The position numbers and the translations under genes were made by a program. Positions 26,151 to 35,046 of a stretch of 64,000 bases of DNA are shown here, in pieces; position 1 is the first letter of the stretch; every line of letters starts with the position of its first letter. Source of the DNA: Rhodocytophaga aerolata (GTDB lineage: Bacteria > Bacteroidota > Bacteroidia > Cytophagales > 172606-1). The stretch spans positions 310,001 to 374,000 of the forward strand of contig NZ_JAUKPO010000002.1 in assembly GCF_030503435.1 (NCBI RefSeq), written 5' to 3'. The notes beneath the pieces were generated by a model, which saw only the letters and a program-made list of their open reading frames with translations, was not told the DNA's origin and did not search any database.

Positions 26151-27527
26151 ATGGCGAAAGTTAAAACAACGTATTTCTGTCAGAACTGTGGGCATCAGTC
26201 CCCTAAATGGCTGGGCCGCTGCCCTTCCTGCGGCGATTGGAATACCTTTGTAGAAGAGCTGATAGAAAAAGAAGATAAGAATGAAAAAGGATCGTGGCGG
26301 GTAAGTACTACACAAAAAGTACTGAACAAGCCAAAGGCCATTACTGAAATTACCTATAGCGAGCAGCCCCGCACCATTACCAAAGATAAAGAGCTCAACC
26401 GGGTGCTGGGCGGCGGTATTGTACCTGGCTCTATGGTATTAATTGGTGGTGAACCGGGCATTGGTAAATCTACCCTCATGCTGCAAATTGCCTTAAGTCT
26501 GCCTAGCCGGGTGCTGTATGTATCCGGGGAAGAAAGTGAGCAGCAGATTAAAATGCGGGCGGAACGGATGACTACCAAAGGCGACAATTGCTTCATTCTA
26601 TCCGAAACCTCAACGCATAACATTTTCAAGCAAATTGAGCAATTTGAGCCGGATATTTTGGTAATAGACTCCATTCAGACACTGCAATCTAACCTGATTG
26701 AATCGGCAGCAGGGAGTGTATCGCAGGTGCGGGAATGTACAGCAGAGCTGATGAAATATGCCAAAGAAAGTGGTACGCCTGTATTTATGATCGGCCATAT
26801 TACCAAAGAAGGAACCCTGGCTGGTCCCAAAGTACTGGAACACATGGTAGACACCGTATTGCAATTTGAAGGAGACCGCCACATGGCTTATCGGATTCTG
26901 CGTACCACCAAAAACCGCTTTGGTTCTACGTCTGAGCTAGGCATTTACGAAATGCAGGGTTCTGGTTTACGGGAGGTCAGCAACCCTTCTGAAATTCTGA
27001 TTTCGCAGCGGGAAGAAGAACTAAGTGGCTCTACCATTGGCGCCATGCTGGAAGGCAACCGGCCTCTATTAATAGAAATTCAATCGCTGGTAAGTCCGGC
27101 AACCTATGGAACTCCGCAGCGGAGCAGCACTGGCTTTGATGCCAAACGATTGAATATGCTACTGGCAGTACTGGAAAAACGCGGCGGTATCCGCTTAGGC
27201 GTGCAAGATGTGTTTCTGAACATAGCCGGTGGTCTGAAAGTAGAAGATCCGGCGATTGACCTGGCCGTTTGTGCATCCATTGTGTCTTCGTATGAGGATA
27301 TCAGTATTCCCCATACGACTTGTTTTGCCGCAGAAGTAGGCTTGGGAGGGGAAGTACGGGCCGTTAACCGGATAGAAAACCGCATATCGGAAGCGGAAAA
27401 ACTGGGCTTTAAGGAAATATATATTTCAAAATACAATACCAAAGGTCTGGATTTTAAACAGTTCAACATACGCGTGCATGCCGTAGCTAAACTGGAAGAG
27501 ATTTTTGCCCAGATTCTGAGTAGTTAA
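26151..27527 (+). CDS. radA: DNA repair protein RadA (Sms)
   Basis: RadA is a hexameric DnaB-like helicase that extends recombination intermediates with RecA. The 458-residue protein has the N-terminal zinc finger (C10, C13, C24, C27), a RecA-like ATPase core with Walker A GGEPGIGKST (99-108), Walker B ILVIDSIQT, the diagnostic KNRFGST motif, and the C-terminal Lon-like domain (about 280-458), which is structural and non-proteolytic. Length and order are standard. Confidence 0.97.
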   Translation: MAKVKTTYFCQNCGHQSPKWLGRCPSCGDWNTFVEELIEKEDKNEKGSWRVSTTQKVLNKPKAITEITYSEQPRTITKDKELNRVLGGGIVPGSMVLIGGEPGIGKSTLMLQIALSLPSRVLYVSGEESEQQIKMRAERMTTKGDNCFILSETSTHNIFKQIEQFEPDILVIDSIQTLQSNLIESAAGSVSQVRECTAELMKYAKESGTPVFMIGHITKEGTLAGPKVLEHMVDTVLQFEGDRHMAYRILRTTKNRFGSTSELGIYEMQGSGLREVSNPSEILISQREEELSGSTIGAMLEGNRPLLIEIQSLVSPATYGTPQRSSTGFDAKRLNMLLAVLEKRGGIRLGVQDVFLNIAGGLKVEDPAIDLAVCASIVSSYEDISIPHTTCFAAEVGLGGEVRAVNRIENRISEAEKLGFKEIYISKYNTKGLDFKQFNIRVHAVAKLEEIFAQILSS

Positions 27528-27634
27528 AGAAACAGCCAATGGGTTGATGTGCTGGTGGGCTATTTATTTAGTCTAATACATTTTTTGCCTACTAACTTTA
27601 TGTTTATTTTGCCAAACTCAGGTCATATTAATAC

Positions 27635-28864
27635 ATGAAACAGATACACGACAGGCGGGGATTTCTAAAAAAAAGTGCATTAGCCGCTTTAGCTGGTATA
27701 GCAGGCGTAGAAATTGTTTTTGCCGGAAATATGCCCCGCCATTATACACCCCTTTTGTTAGAAGATCCATTGGCCGGAAAAAGTCCGGAAATGATCATCT
27801 TAAGTGATAAACCCTGGAACGTAGAAACACCCCCTCATTTACTGGATGATGCCATTACGCCAGTAGAGAAAATGTTTATCCGCAACAACGGCTTAGCTCC
27901 TGAAGCATCTATTAACGCAGCTACCTGGACCTTAACAATTAATGGAGAGTCGGTAAATAAACCCAAAACCTATAAAATTACAGACCTGAAGAAACGGTTT
28001 AAGACCTATACTTACCAGCTGGTATTGGAATGTGGCGGCAATGGCCGGTCTGGTTTTCAGCCGCAAACTTCCGGTAATCAGTGGGACCAGGGAGCCATCA
28101 GTTGTGCCGAATGGACTGGGGTGCGGCTCAAAGATATTCTGGCGGATGTAGGGTTGAAAGACGATGCCGTGTACATTGGTTATTATGGCAAAGACAGCCA
28201 CTTGAGCCGCGATCCATCGAAAGTAGCTATATCCAGAGGAGTTCCTATTAAGAAAGCCTTAGAAGATGAAACCCTGGTGGCCTGGGCAGTAAACGGAAAA
28301 GATATTCCCTTGATTCATGGCTTTCCGTTGCGTTTAGTAATAGGTGGTTGGCCGGCTTCTGTTTCCGGAAAATGGCTGCATACCCTTGCTGTACGCAACA
28401 AAGAACATGACGGGGCCAAAATGGATGGCCATAGTTACCGGGTACCGGTTGTACATCTGGAGCCTGGTGAAAAACTAGCTGAAACGCCTGAAAATTTCCG
28501 CATCATTGAGTCTATGCCGGTACGCTCCTTAATTACTTATCCGAAAACAGGTGCTCTGCTGGACTCTGGAAAAAAACTTATCTTAAGGGGACATGCCTGG
28601 GCGGGCGATCTGGAGGTAAAAGAAATGCATACTTCTATTGACTTTGGAGCTACCTGGCAAGCCTGTAAACTGGAAGCACCCAAAAACCGCCTGGCCTGGC
28701 AACATTGGTCTGCAGAGGTGGAGTTCCCAACAAAGGGTTATTATGAAGTATGGGCAAAGGCTACTGACAGCAAAGGTATCATGCAGCCGATGCTGATTCC
28801 GAGCTGGAACCCCGGCGGGTATCTGAACAATGCCTGCCACCGCATAGCTGTAAAAGTAGTATAA
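27635..28864 (+). CDS. Periplasmic molybdopterin sulfite oxidase-like protein (SorA type)
   Basis: This 409-residue enzyme is exported folded, as shown by the Tat signal DRRGFLKK (R7, R8). It has the sulfite-oxidase Moco domain with the molybdenum-ligating C133 in LECGGNGRSGF, followed by the dimerisation domain (about 290-409) ending in WNPGGYLNNACHRI. SorA-type enzymes oxidise sulfite to sulfate in the periplasm and pass electrons to a c-type cytochrome. That partner is encoded 34 bases downstream. Some relatives act on other substrates, so sulfite is the likely but not proven one. Confidence 0.9.
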   Translation: MKQIHDRRGFLKKSALAALAGIAGVEIVFAGNMPRHYTPLLLEDPLAGKSPEMIILSDKPWNVETPPHLLDDAITPVEKMFIRNNGLAPEASINAATWTLTINGESVNKPKTYKITDLKKRFKTYTYQLVLECGGNGRSGFQPQTSGNQWDQGAISCAEWTGVRLKDILADVGLKDDAVYIGYYGKDSHLSRDPSKVAISRGVPIKKALEDETLVAWAVNGKDIPLIHGFPLRLVIGGWPASVSGKWLHTLAVRNKEHDGAKMDGHSYRVPVVHLEPGEKLAETPENFRIIESMPVRSLITYPKTGALLDSGKKLILRGHAWAGDLEVKEMHTSIDFGATWQACKLEAPKNRLAWQHWSAEVEFPTKGYYEVWAKATDSKGIMQPMLIPSWNPGGYLNNACHRIAVKVV

Positions 28865-28898
28865 TAGATTTCATCAGAACTTTTGTAGATTAAAAACC

Positions 28899-29312
28899 AT
28901 GTGGAAATTTGTTATTTTGTTGGCTATGCTTTTTACCGGACTGGCTAGTTTTAAAGATGCTTCCCAGGCAACTGAACTTAATCCGCGGACATCTGCTAGG
29001 TGGGTAACAGATACACTAAAAGTAGATGAAGCTACCGGGTTAATTATTGACGAGCACCTGCCATTGATAAGAGCCAATTGTACGGGCTGCCATTCTACCA
29101 AACTCATTGGGCAACACCGGTTTACCAGGGAGGGCTGGGTAGGAAAAATCCGCTGGATGCAGCAATACCATAACCTCTGGAACCTGGGCGAATCAGAAAA
29201 ATTGATATTAGATTACTTGGAAAAGCATTATTCTCCGGCTAGTGCCAGTAACAAGGTACCCGCCCGCAGAACTCCGCTTACCAATATTGAATGGTACAAG
29301 TTAGATGAGTAG
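28899..29312 (+). CDS. Periplasmic monohaem cytochrome c, electron acceptor for the SorA-like enzyme
   Basis: This 137-residue protein has a signal peptide (about 1-18) and a single haem-binding motif CTGCH (C61, C64, H65). The following GQHRFTREGWVGKIRWMQ stretch supplies a probable distal methionine. Close spacing (34 bases) after the molybdenum enzyme gene places both in one operon and matches the sorA-sorB arrangement, in which the cytochrome accepts electrons from sulfite oxidation and feeds a terminal oxidase. Confidence 0.87.
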   Translation: MWKFVILLAMLFTGLASFKDASQATELNPRTSARWVTDTLKVDEATGLIIDEHLPLIRANCTGCHSTKLIGQHRFTREGWVGKIRWMQQYHNLWNLGESEKLILDYLEKHYSPASASNKVPARRTPLTNIEWYKLDE

Positions 29313-29442
29313 TGACCATTAGACAAATACATCCTCATGTTAATTAAGCCTATGGTTTGTTCGTCTGTTTATTTGCAAGGTAAAGTGTAAACTTGTCAGC
29401 TATTTTTAGTTACTTGGACGCCGCAAACTCCTGTAGTAGTTC

Positions 29443-30051
29443 ATGGAAACTTTTTTTACCGAAACGCTGGGTATTAGTAAAGAAACATACCAACTAGTGT
29501 TTTTACCGCTTGTTATTTACTGCTCACGCATGTGCGATGTAAGCCTTTCTACGTTGAGGCAAATATTTGTGATGAGCGGAAGAAGAAATTTAGCTCCCGT
29601 GGTGGGCATTTTTGAATCGCTGATATGGCTGGTTGCCATTAGCACCATTATGCAGAATCTGACGAATGTCTATTGCTATATTGCGTATGCAGCTGGTTTT
29701 GCTTCCGGTATTTTCCTGGGGATGACCATAGAAGAAAAATTAGCTTTAGGCAAGGTAGTAGTGCAGGTAATTACCCGCCGGGAAGCCACCGACCTGATTG
29801 ATTATTTACGGTCTACCAAGTTTGGTTTTACCTATGTAGAAGGAGAAGGCAAACGTGAAAATGTAAAACTAATCTTCTCAGTTGTGCAACGCCAGGACCT
29901 GCCAGAACTGCTTAGCATTATTACAACCTTTAACCCGAATGCTTTTTACACGGTAGAATCTGTCCGCTATGCCAGTCAGCCGGCCAACTATGCCATGATC
30001 GGTGATAAAGGAGGATTATTCTCTTTCTTAACCAATTTAAAAAGAAGATAA
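29443..30051 (+). CDS. DUF2179/UPF0316 family membrane protein
   Basis: This 202-residue protein has about three N-terminal membrane helices (about 15-110; ...IYCSRMCDVSLSTLRQIF, ESLIWLVAIST, IAYAAGFASGIFLGM) and a cytoplasmic alpha/beta C-terminal domain (about 115-200) of the kind found in YitT- and YebE-type proteins. The conserved acidic DVSLSTLR inside the first helix region is typical of UPF0316. The function is unknown. The C-terminal domain resembles small-ligand-binding domains of transporters, which is only suggestive. Confidence 0.85.
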   Translation: METFFTETLGISKETYQLVFLPLVIYCSRMCDVSLSTLRQIFVMSGRRNLAPVVGIFESLIWLVAISTIMQNLTNVYCYIAYAAGFASGIFLGMTIEEKLALGKVVVQVITRREATDLIDYLRSTKFGFTYVEGEGKRENVKLIFSVVQRQDLPELLSIITTFNPNAFYTVESVRYASQPANYAMIGDKGGLFSFLTNLKRR

Positions 30052-30209
30052 ATTATATATTTATATAGCTCATTTCTAACAAGTTATTAGCTATCTCTCA
30101 AAAAACAGGAACCTTACCGGCAGATATTCGTTTTTCTTACAGTTGAACTTTATTGGTAGAATCTTAGCTCCTGCCGGAGCTTTACCTGCTTTACAAGTAT
30201 TCTTTATCT

Positions 30210-30911
30210 ATGTTTTTACAGATTTTACTGCACCTTGCTGAAGGAATTCCTGCAGACGGTGGACCTATTTATGCGGAAACAGATTTAACAAATTTAGTCG
30301 CAGAACCCTGGAATGCGTATTCTTCCCTTACCTTTCTATTGCCAGTTATTTATTGGTTTTTCAAGCTACGCAATCATTATAAAGACTATCCATTTCTGAT
30401 GGCCTGTATGCCATTGCTTACACTTGGGGGCATTGGCAGCACCATTTATCATGCGTTCCGTAACTCAGAATTCTTTTTGCTGATGGATGTGCTTCCTATT
30501 GCCCTGCTTACGTTTTCTGTCATTTTATATTTCTGGTGGAAGGTATTAGAGCAGTGGGTGTATGTGGCTCTGGTGGCTATTGCCTACATTACGTTACGCA
30601 TATTCATTTACCAGATAGCCTTTGGCCAGCAAACCATCCTGAATCTTTCGTATTTTGTTACTGGTGTGATGATGTTTGTACCGGCCTTCTTACTCTTGCT
30701 TAAAACTAATTACAAGGGTGTGCTGATTATTATTATAGCTTCCGCTTTTTTTATATTTTCCTTGATATTCAGGCAGATAGACACTCCTTTTGTATGGCTG
30801 CCCATGGGTACACACTGGCTATGGCATGTGAGTTGTGCCATTGGTGCCTTCTTCCTGGCGCAATACCTGTATATGGTTGCCCATGTGCAAAACCAGAAAG
30901 TAAATGCCTAA
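30210..30911 (+). CDS. Ceramidase-like (CREST superfamily) membrane hydrolase
   Basis: This 233-residue protein has about seven membrane helices. It keeps the metal-site pattern of alkaline ceramidases: AEPWNAYSSLTFL near the N-terminus, GSTIYHAF (S77, H81), LMDVLPI (D93), and two histidines in the last helices (THWLWH, H202 and H206). The CREST superfamily are zinc-dependent amide or ester hydrolases of the membrane. Many Bacteroidota make sphingolipids, so hydrolysis of a ceramide-like lipid is a reasonable hypothesis. It could equally be a receptor-like or other CREST hydrolase. Confidence 0.75.
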   Translation: MFLQILLHLAEGIPADGGPIYAETDLTNLVAEPWNAYSSLTFLLPVIYWFFKLRNHYKDYPFLMACMPLLTLGGIGSTIYHAFRNSEFFLLMDVLPIALLTFSVILYFWWKVLEQWVYVALVAIAYITLRIFIYQIAFGQQTILNLSYFVTGVMMFVPAFLLLLKTNYKGVLIIIIASAFFIFSLIFRQIDTPFVWLPMGTHWLWHVSCAIGAFFLAQYLYMVAHVQNQKVNA

Positions 30912-31052
30912 CATCCGATAGTATCCATCTTAGAAGGGCGGGGAAATTGTTTTCTCGCCTTTTATTTTATATACAGATTTTACCTAAACGTAAGTTGTTC
31001 CCTATTGACCCTTAGCCAGATAATTGCTTTATTGGACATAAACATCCAATAC

Positions 31053-31973
31053 ATGAAAAACCCTGCGTACACGACTAAATTTATATTGGCTATGCCTGTC
31101 ATTCTGTGGTTTTTGCTGGCAGGCACGGCATTCCTAACTTCCTCATTTCAACCTCCTGTAGCAGCCAACAAACCCAGACTGATTATCCGTTGCGACGATG
31201 TCGGGATGTGCCATGCAGTAAATATGGCAACTAAACAAATGATTGAAACAGGTATTCCCTTCTCTGCTTCCGTTATGTTTGCCTGCCCCTGGTACCAGGA
31301 GGCCGTAGAGATTTTAAAGAATAAACCCCATGTTTCTGTAGGTATACATCTCACGTTGGGCTCAGAATGGAAAAATTACCGCTGGGGCCCTATATCCGGC
31401 AAAACAGTGGTGCCCAGCCTGGTAGATAGCCTAGGCTATTTTTACCCCACGCCTGGCGACCTTATTCGCCGCAATCCGGAAATCGGGGAAATAGAAACCG
31501 AATTCCGGGCACAGATTGAACGGGCGTTAGCTTCCGGCCTGAAAATAGATTACCTGGATAACCACATGGGAGCCGGACTATACAGCCATGAGCAAAGAGA
31601 ATTGGTAGAAAAACTGGCGAAAGAATATAAACTAGGTATATCCCGTTATTTCGCTGAAGAAAACATGAAAGGCTTTTCGGCAATCCCATTTGAGCAGCAG
31701 CCAGACAGCCTGATTGCAGCCATCAATAAATTAGAATCCGGAAAAACATACCTGATGGTAATGCACCTGGGTTTGCAAAGTCCGGAAATGGACGCCCTGC
31801 ACGATGCTAATGCTGGGGGTGTAAAACAAATGAGCAAACAACGGGAAACAGAACTACGAATTCTGCGTTCGCCTCAATTCAAAAAAGTTATTACTGATAA
31901 AGTAACTGTTCTTACTTACAAAGACTTAATGGCTAATAACGGAATAAATCAAATGAAAAGACCAAGCAACTAG
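31053..31973 (+). CDS. Secreted ChbG/YdjC family carbohydrate deacetylase
   Basis: The ATG at 31053 is used because it precedes a proper signal sequence (basic start, hydrophobic stretch at about 10-30), giving 306 aa. An upstream TTG would bury it. The YdjC domain shows the metal-binding pair in IIRCDDVGMCHAVN, the histidine in VGIHLTLGSEW, and YLDNHMGAGLYSHE. ChbG removes an acetyl group from chitooligosaccharides. Extracytoplasmic Bacteroidota relatives commonly act on glycans or on unknown acetylated sugars. A strong terminator follows. Confidence 0.88.
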   Translation: MKNPAYTTKFILAMPVILWFLLAGTAFLTSSFQPPVAANKPRLIIRCDDVGMCHAVNMATKQMIETGIPFSASVMFACPWYQEAVEILKNKPHVSVGIHLTLGSEWKNYRWGPISGKTVVPSLVDSLGYFYPTPGDLIRRNPEIGEIETEFRAQIERALASGLKIDYLDNHMGAGLYSHEQRELVEKLAKEYKLGISRYFAEENMKGFSAIPFEQQPDSLIAAINKLESGKTYLMVMHLGLQSPEMDALHDANAGGVKQMSKQRETELRILRSPQFKKVITDKVTVLTYKDLMANNGINQMKRPSN

Positions 31974-31984
31974 TAAAAAATAAA

Positions 31985-32014
31985 AACCGCACAAATCATG
32001 TGATCTGTGCGGTT
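31985..32014 (+). terminator. Hairpin terminator after the YdjC-type gene
   Basis: A 9-bp perfect outer stem (31985-31993 with 32006-32014) is extended inside by a 4-bp ATCA/TGAT stem after one mismatch. It lies 11 bases past the stop. The downstream T content is modest. Confidence 0.75.
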
Positions 32015-32031
32015 CTGTTCTGCAAATGGAA

Positions 32032-32086
32032 AAAGCATTACAGAAATTTTCCAATACTTACTCCTTTCCAACTTCTGTAATGCTTT
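32032..32086. repeat. 14-bp inverted repeat with 27-base loop
   Basis: AAAGCATTACAGAA (32032-32045) pairs perfectly with 32073-32086. It follows the first terminator by 17 bases. It may be a second, backup terminator or an RNA structure in a processed 3' end. No coding potential is seen in the loop. Confidence 0.6.
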
Positions 32087-32424
32087 GTACGATAAATAAT
32101 CAAACTTGAGCTAATTATTTGCCGTAGTATGTTGAATTATACGGGTAGCTTTTCTGAAAGGTTATACTTTTTTGAATTTTCTTTTAAAAAGTTTCACACC
32201 AAATTTACACTTGTTTTCATTTTCTAGTATTACGTGTTTCTTATATTACGCTGGGCAAAAGAAAAAGGAACCAACGTTTCTGTGTATAGGAATTTAAAAA
32301 TCTGCTATTTTTCGTGGTGAATTTTGCAAAAAGCCTGGAGAAATCTAAACTTCACTTCCCAATCTCGTATACAGTCAGTAATTAAAATCTGTATGTTTGC
32401 TCATTCAATTAATTCGTATTGCTT

Positions 32425-33933
32425 ATGCTGAATAAAAGAGCTAGTGGCCTGTTGTTGCATATTACCTCCCTGCCTTCTGCCCATGGAATTGGCGATCTTG
32501 GCCCGGAAGCCTACCGTTTTGCAGACTTTCTGGCGGCGGCCAGGCAAACCTACTGGCAAATTTTGCCACTTACGCCTATTGAAGAAGGCTTAGGTAATTC
32601 GCCTTACAGCAGTGCTTCTGCCTTTGCTGGCAATACCCTGCTTATTAGCCTGGAGTTTCTGGTGCAGGAAGGTTTACTCTCGAGTAGCGACCTGACGGAG
32701 GTGCCCCGTTTTCCAAGCTCACAAGTAGATTTTACTGCCGTGCGCCAGTATAAAGAACCCTTGCTGCACAAAGCCTATGAACGGTTTTTTACGCATGCCT
32801 CGCATGTTGAGCTGCAAGCCTACGAATCTTTTTGTGCAGAAAACCAAAGCTGGCTGGACGACTTTGCTTTGTTTTACCCCCTTACGCTACATTTCAATTA
32901 CTTGCCGTGGCGGGAGTGGCCAGATTCGATTAAGAACCGCACACCTCAGGGTATAGCAGAATATGCACACCTGCTGGCAGACAAAATTCGCAAAGAGAAA
33001 TTTTTACAATACTTATTTGCCAGACAATGGTTTGCATTGAAAAAATATTGTAACGAACGGGGTATCCATTTTATAGGCGACCTTCCTATTTATGTACAAT
33101 ACCAGAGTTCAGATGTATGGGCAAACCCCAATATATTTAAACTTGACTTAGATAAAAAACCGTTTGCCGTAGCTGGCGTCCCACCCGATTATTTCAGCGA
33201 AACCGGGCAATTGTGGGGTAACCCAGTATATGATTGGGAAAAGCTACAACATACTCAGTATGATTGGTGGGTAAAACGGGTAGGCCATAACATCCGCCTG
33301 TTCGACATGGTGCGCCTGGATCATTTTCTGGGATTTGTGGCCTATTGGGAAGTGGATGCTGGTGAAAAAACAGCTATTAATGGTAGCTGGATTAAAGCCC
33401 CGGCTGACGATTTCTTCCAGACCTTATTTAAGCATTATCCTTATCTACCTATTATCGCTGAAGATTTAGGGATTGTTACAGCAGAAGTAAGCGGATTTAT
33501 GCAACGGAATAACTTTCCGGGAATGAAAGTATTATTATTTGCCTTTGGCGAAGGCATCAGCCATAATCCCTATGCGCCACATAACCATGTAGAGAACTGT
33601 CTGGTATATACTGGTACGCATGATAATGATACGGTACGGGGCTGGTTCAGTAAAGATGCCGATAAAGCTACCCGCCAGCGGCTTGAAGCCTACCTTGGTT
33701 GCGAAGTAACCGAACGGAATATTGCGAATCAATTTATCCGGCTGGCCATGATGTCGGTAGCAAAAACAGCTATTATGCCAGTGCAGGATATCTTAAACCT
33801 GGATAATACGGCTCGTATGAATACGCCTGGTACTGCCAGCAGCAACTGGGGATGGCGATTGGCTCCTGACCTGTTAGATCAAGGGATGGCTCATAATCTG
33901 GCATCCGTTACCGAACTATTTGGCAGGGCTTAA
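32425..33933 (+). CDS. malQ: 4-alpha-glucanotransferase (amylomaltase, GH77)
   Basis: MalQ transfers maltosyl and longer glucan units between alpha-1,4-glucans, in maltodextrin and glycogen metabolism. The ATG at 32425 begins MLNKRASGLLLHITSLPS, the usual GH77 opening, so an in-frame TTG upstream is rejected (502 aa). The catalytic residues are visible in order: the nucleophile Asp in VRLDHFLGF, the acid/base Glu in IIAEDLG, and the third carboxylate in TGTHDNDT. The length and single-domain form match the bacterial amylomaltase type without the N-terminal CBM20 domains seen in some Bacteroidota. Confidence 0.96.
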   Translation: MLNKRASGLLLHITSLPSAHGIGDLGPEAYRFADFLAAARQTYWQILPLTPIEEGLGNSPYSSASAFAGNTLLISLEFLVQEGLLSSSDLTEVPRFPSSQVDFTAVRQYKEPLLHKAYERFFTHASHVELQAYESFCAENQSWLDDFALFYPLTLHFNYLPWREWPDSIKNRTPQGIAEYAHLLADKIRKEKFLQYLFARQWFALKKYCNERGIHFIGDLPIYVQYQSSDVWANPNIFKLDLDKKPFAVAGVPPDYFSETGQLWGNPVYDWEKLQHTQYDWWVKRVGHNIRLFDMVRLDHFLGFVAYWEVDAGEKTAINGSWIKAPADDFFQTLFKHYPYLPIIAEDLGIVTAEVSGFMQRNNFPGMKVLLFAFGEGISHNPYAPHNHVENCLVYTGTHDNDTVRGWFSKDADKATRQRLEAYLGCEVTERNIANQFIRLAMMSVAKTAIMPVQDILNLDNTARMNTPGTASSNWGWRLAPDLLDQGMAHNLASVTELFGRA

Positions 33934-33970
33934 AAGATCATGTAAAATGATTTTATTGAAAAAACATTAA

Positions 33971-34006
33971 ACAAAAAATCCGCAGTTTGGGCTGCGGATT
34001 TTTTGT
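33971..34006. terminator. Bidirectional rho-independent terminator between convergent genes
   Basis: A perfect 15-bp stem (33971-33985 with 33992-34006) has a 6-base loop, with six A on the left edge and six T on the right. It therefore terminates both malQ and the leftward gene that ends at 34010. Confidence 0.92.
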
Positions 34007-34009
34007 TTA

Positions 34010-34816
34010 TTAAGCGGCTACATCGTCTATATCCTGGCTGCGGCGTTCGGCAATTACCCGCTTGAGTTTTGCAATGGCTTTTTCGGCCCTTTCAAAATCA
34101 AGTTTGTTAATGCTGCTCACCATCTTCTCTTTTTCTTCGGCAGTTACTACCTCATTATTGAGCAACAGCAGAATTTCAGCTTTCTGCTTGGTAGTAGCCG
34201 GCTTTTGGGTAGCATCGTCCTGAGCCACTACCTTGGGCTGTTGTACTTCAGCAGCTATAGGTTCTGCAGCTACCGGGGCAGCTTGCGAACGTTGCGTAGA
34301 AGCTTTAGATGCATCAGCAGGTGTAGACAAATAATCCATTTCTTCCGCAGGTGTTGGCTCATAACCGGCTGCACGGATTATCCAGGCAAGTATATTCCGG
34401 TAAGCTTTACCAATAGCCCTGGTTTGAGCCATAGAAGCAATGGCAAATTCCTGATAATATTTTTTACCTGACTCTTTATTGCTACAGATGGCAAAGCCTG
34501 AACCCACAATTTGTTCGGTACGCAGGTTCAGCAGTTTTACTTTGGCCTGGTACTTCATTTCATGCTCGTCGCTGATATTGGTGAGCTCTTCTACAATAGG
34601 CAGAATTCCCAGGCGGGAACCAGCATATTGCCAACCTTCCACATTTACAAACTCTTTTCCCTGGATGTTATGAAACAGTTTGTTCTCCTTAATGAATTTT
34701 GCCAGATCCACTGCCAGATTCATTGTCTCATCAGACTTAGAAATGTCGTAACTCTCGACCCTTTTCTTTACCATTTTCTGATTGTTTTCTGTATTCATCT
34801 CTACTTGTTTTTGCAT
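34010..34816 (-). CDS. Unrecognised protein with phage-recombination-like core
   Basis: This 268-residue soluble protein has no signal or membrane segment. Residues about 30-165 are a conserved-looking core with the blocks NVEGWQYAGSRLGILP, GSGFAICSNKE and MAQTRAIGKAYRNIL, followed by GYEPTPAEEMDY. The rest is a Gln/Ala/Pro/Thr-rich linker (about 170-205) and a C-terminal helical segment (about 206-268). The core order reminds me of uncharacterised proteins found in phages and actinobacteria beside single-strand annealing or recombination genes. I cannot confirm that without a search. No phage genes flank it. It is a single-gene unit with a shared terminator. Confidence 0.7.
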   Translation of the reverse strand: MQKQVEMNTENNQKMVKKRVESYDISKSDETMNLAVDLAKFIKENKLFHNIQGKEFVNVEGWQYAGSRLGILPIVEELTNISDEHEMKYQAKVKLLNLRTEQIVGSGFAICSNKESGKKYYQEFAIASMAQTRAIGKAYRNILAWIIRAAGYEPTPAEEMDYLSTPADASKASTQRSQAAPVAAEPIAAEVQQPKVVAQDDATQKPATTKQKAEILLLLNNEVVTAEEKEKMVSSINKLDFERAEKAIAKLKRVIAERRSQDIDDVAA

Positions 34817-35046
34817 ATAATATCAACAGAAAATGTTCAGCAAAAGTGCCAATTTTATAAAAATATTTTATATATAATTAACTGAAAATTAGATTTTTAT
34901 AGAGTTATTTTTCTGTTTTATACAGCTTGTATTTTTACACATCTGTATGGGAGCAGACCCTTGCTTTTTGACTAGTAAACGGTTGCCCCTTAAACGACAG
35001 GACATATCTGGTTTCTAGCATTTTTTGTAGTGGCCACTAGTGCTGA

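Larger units (their letters stand above)
31974..32424. other. Gene-free region before malQ
   Basis: This is 451 bases with two hairpins near its left end (31985-32014 and 32032-32086). The rest is AT-rich leader sequence before malQ. No open frame, tRNA or recognisable riboswitch was found, and no clean TAnnTTTG element could be placed. Confidence 0.5.
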
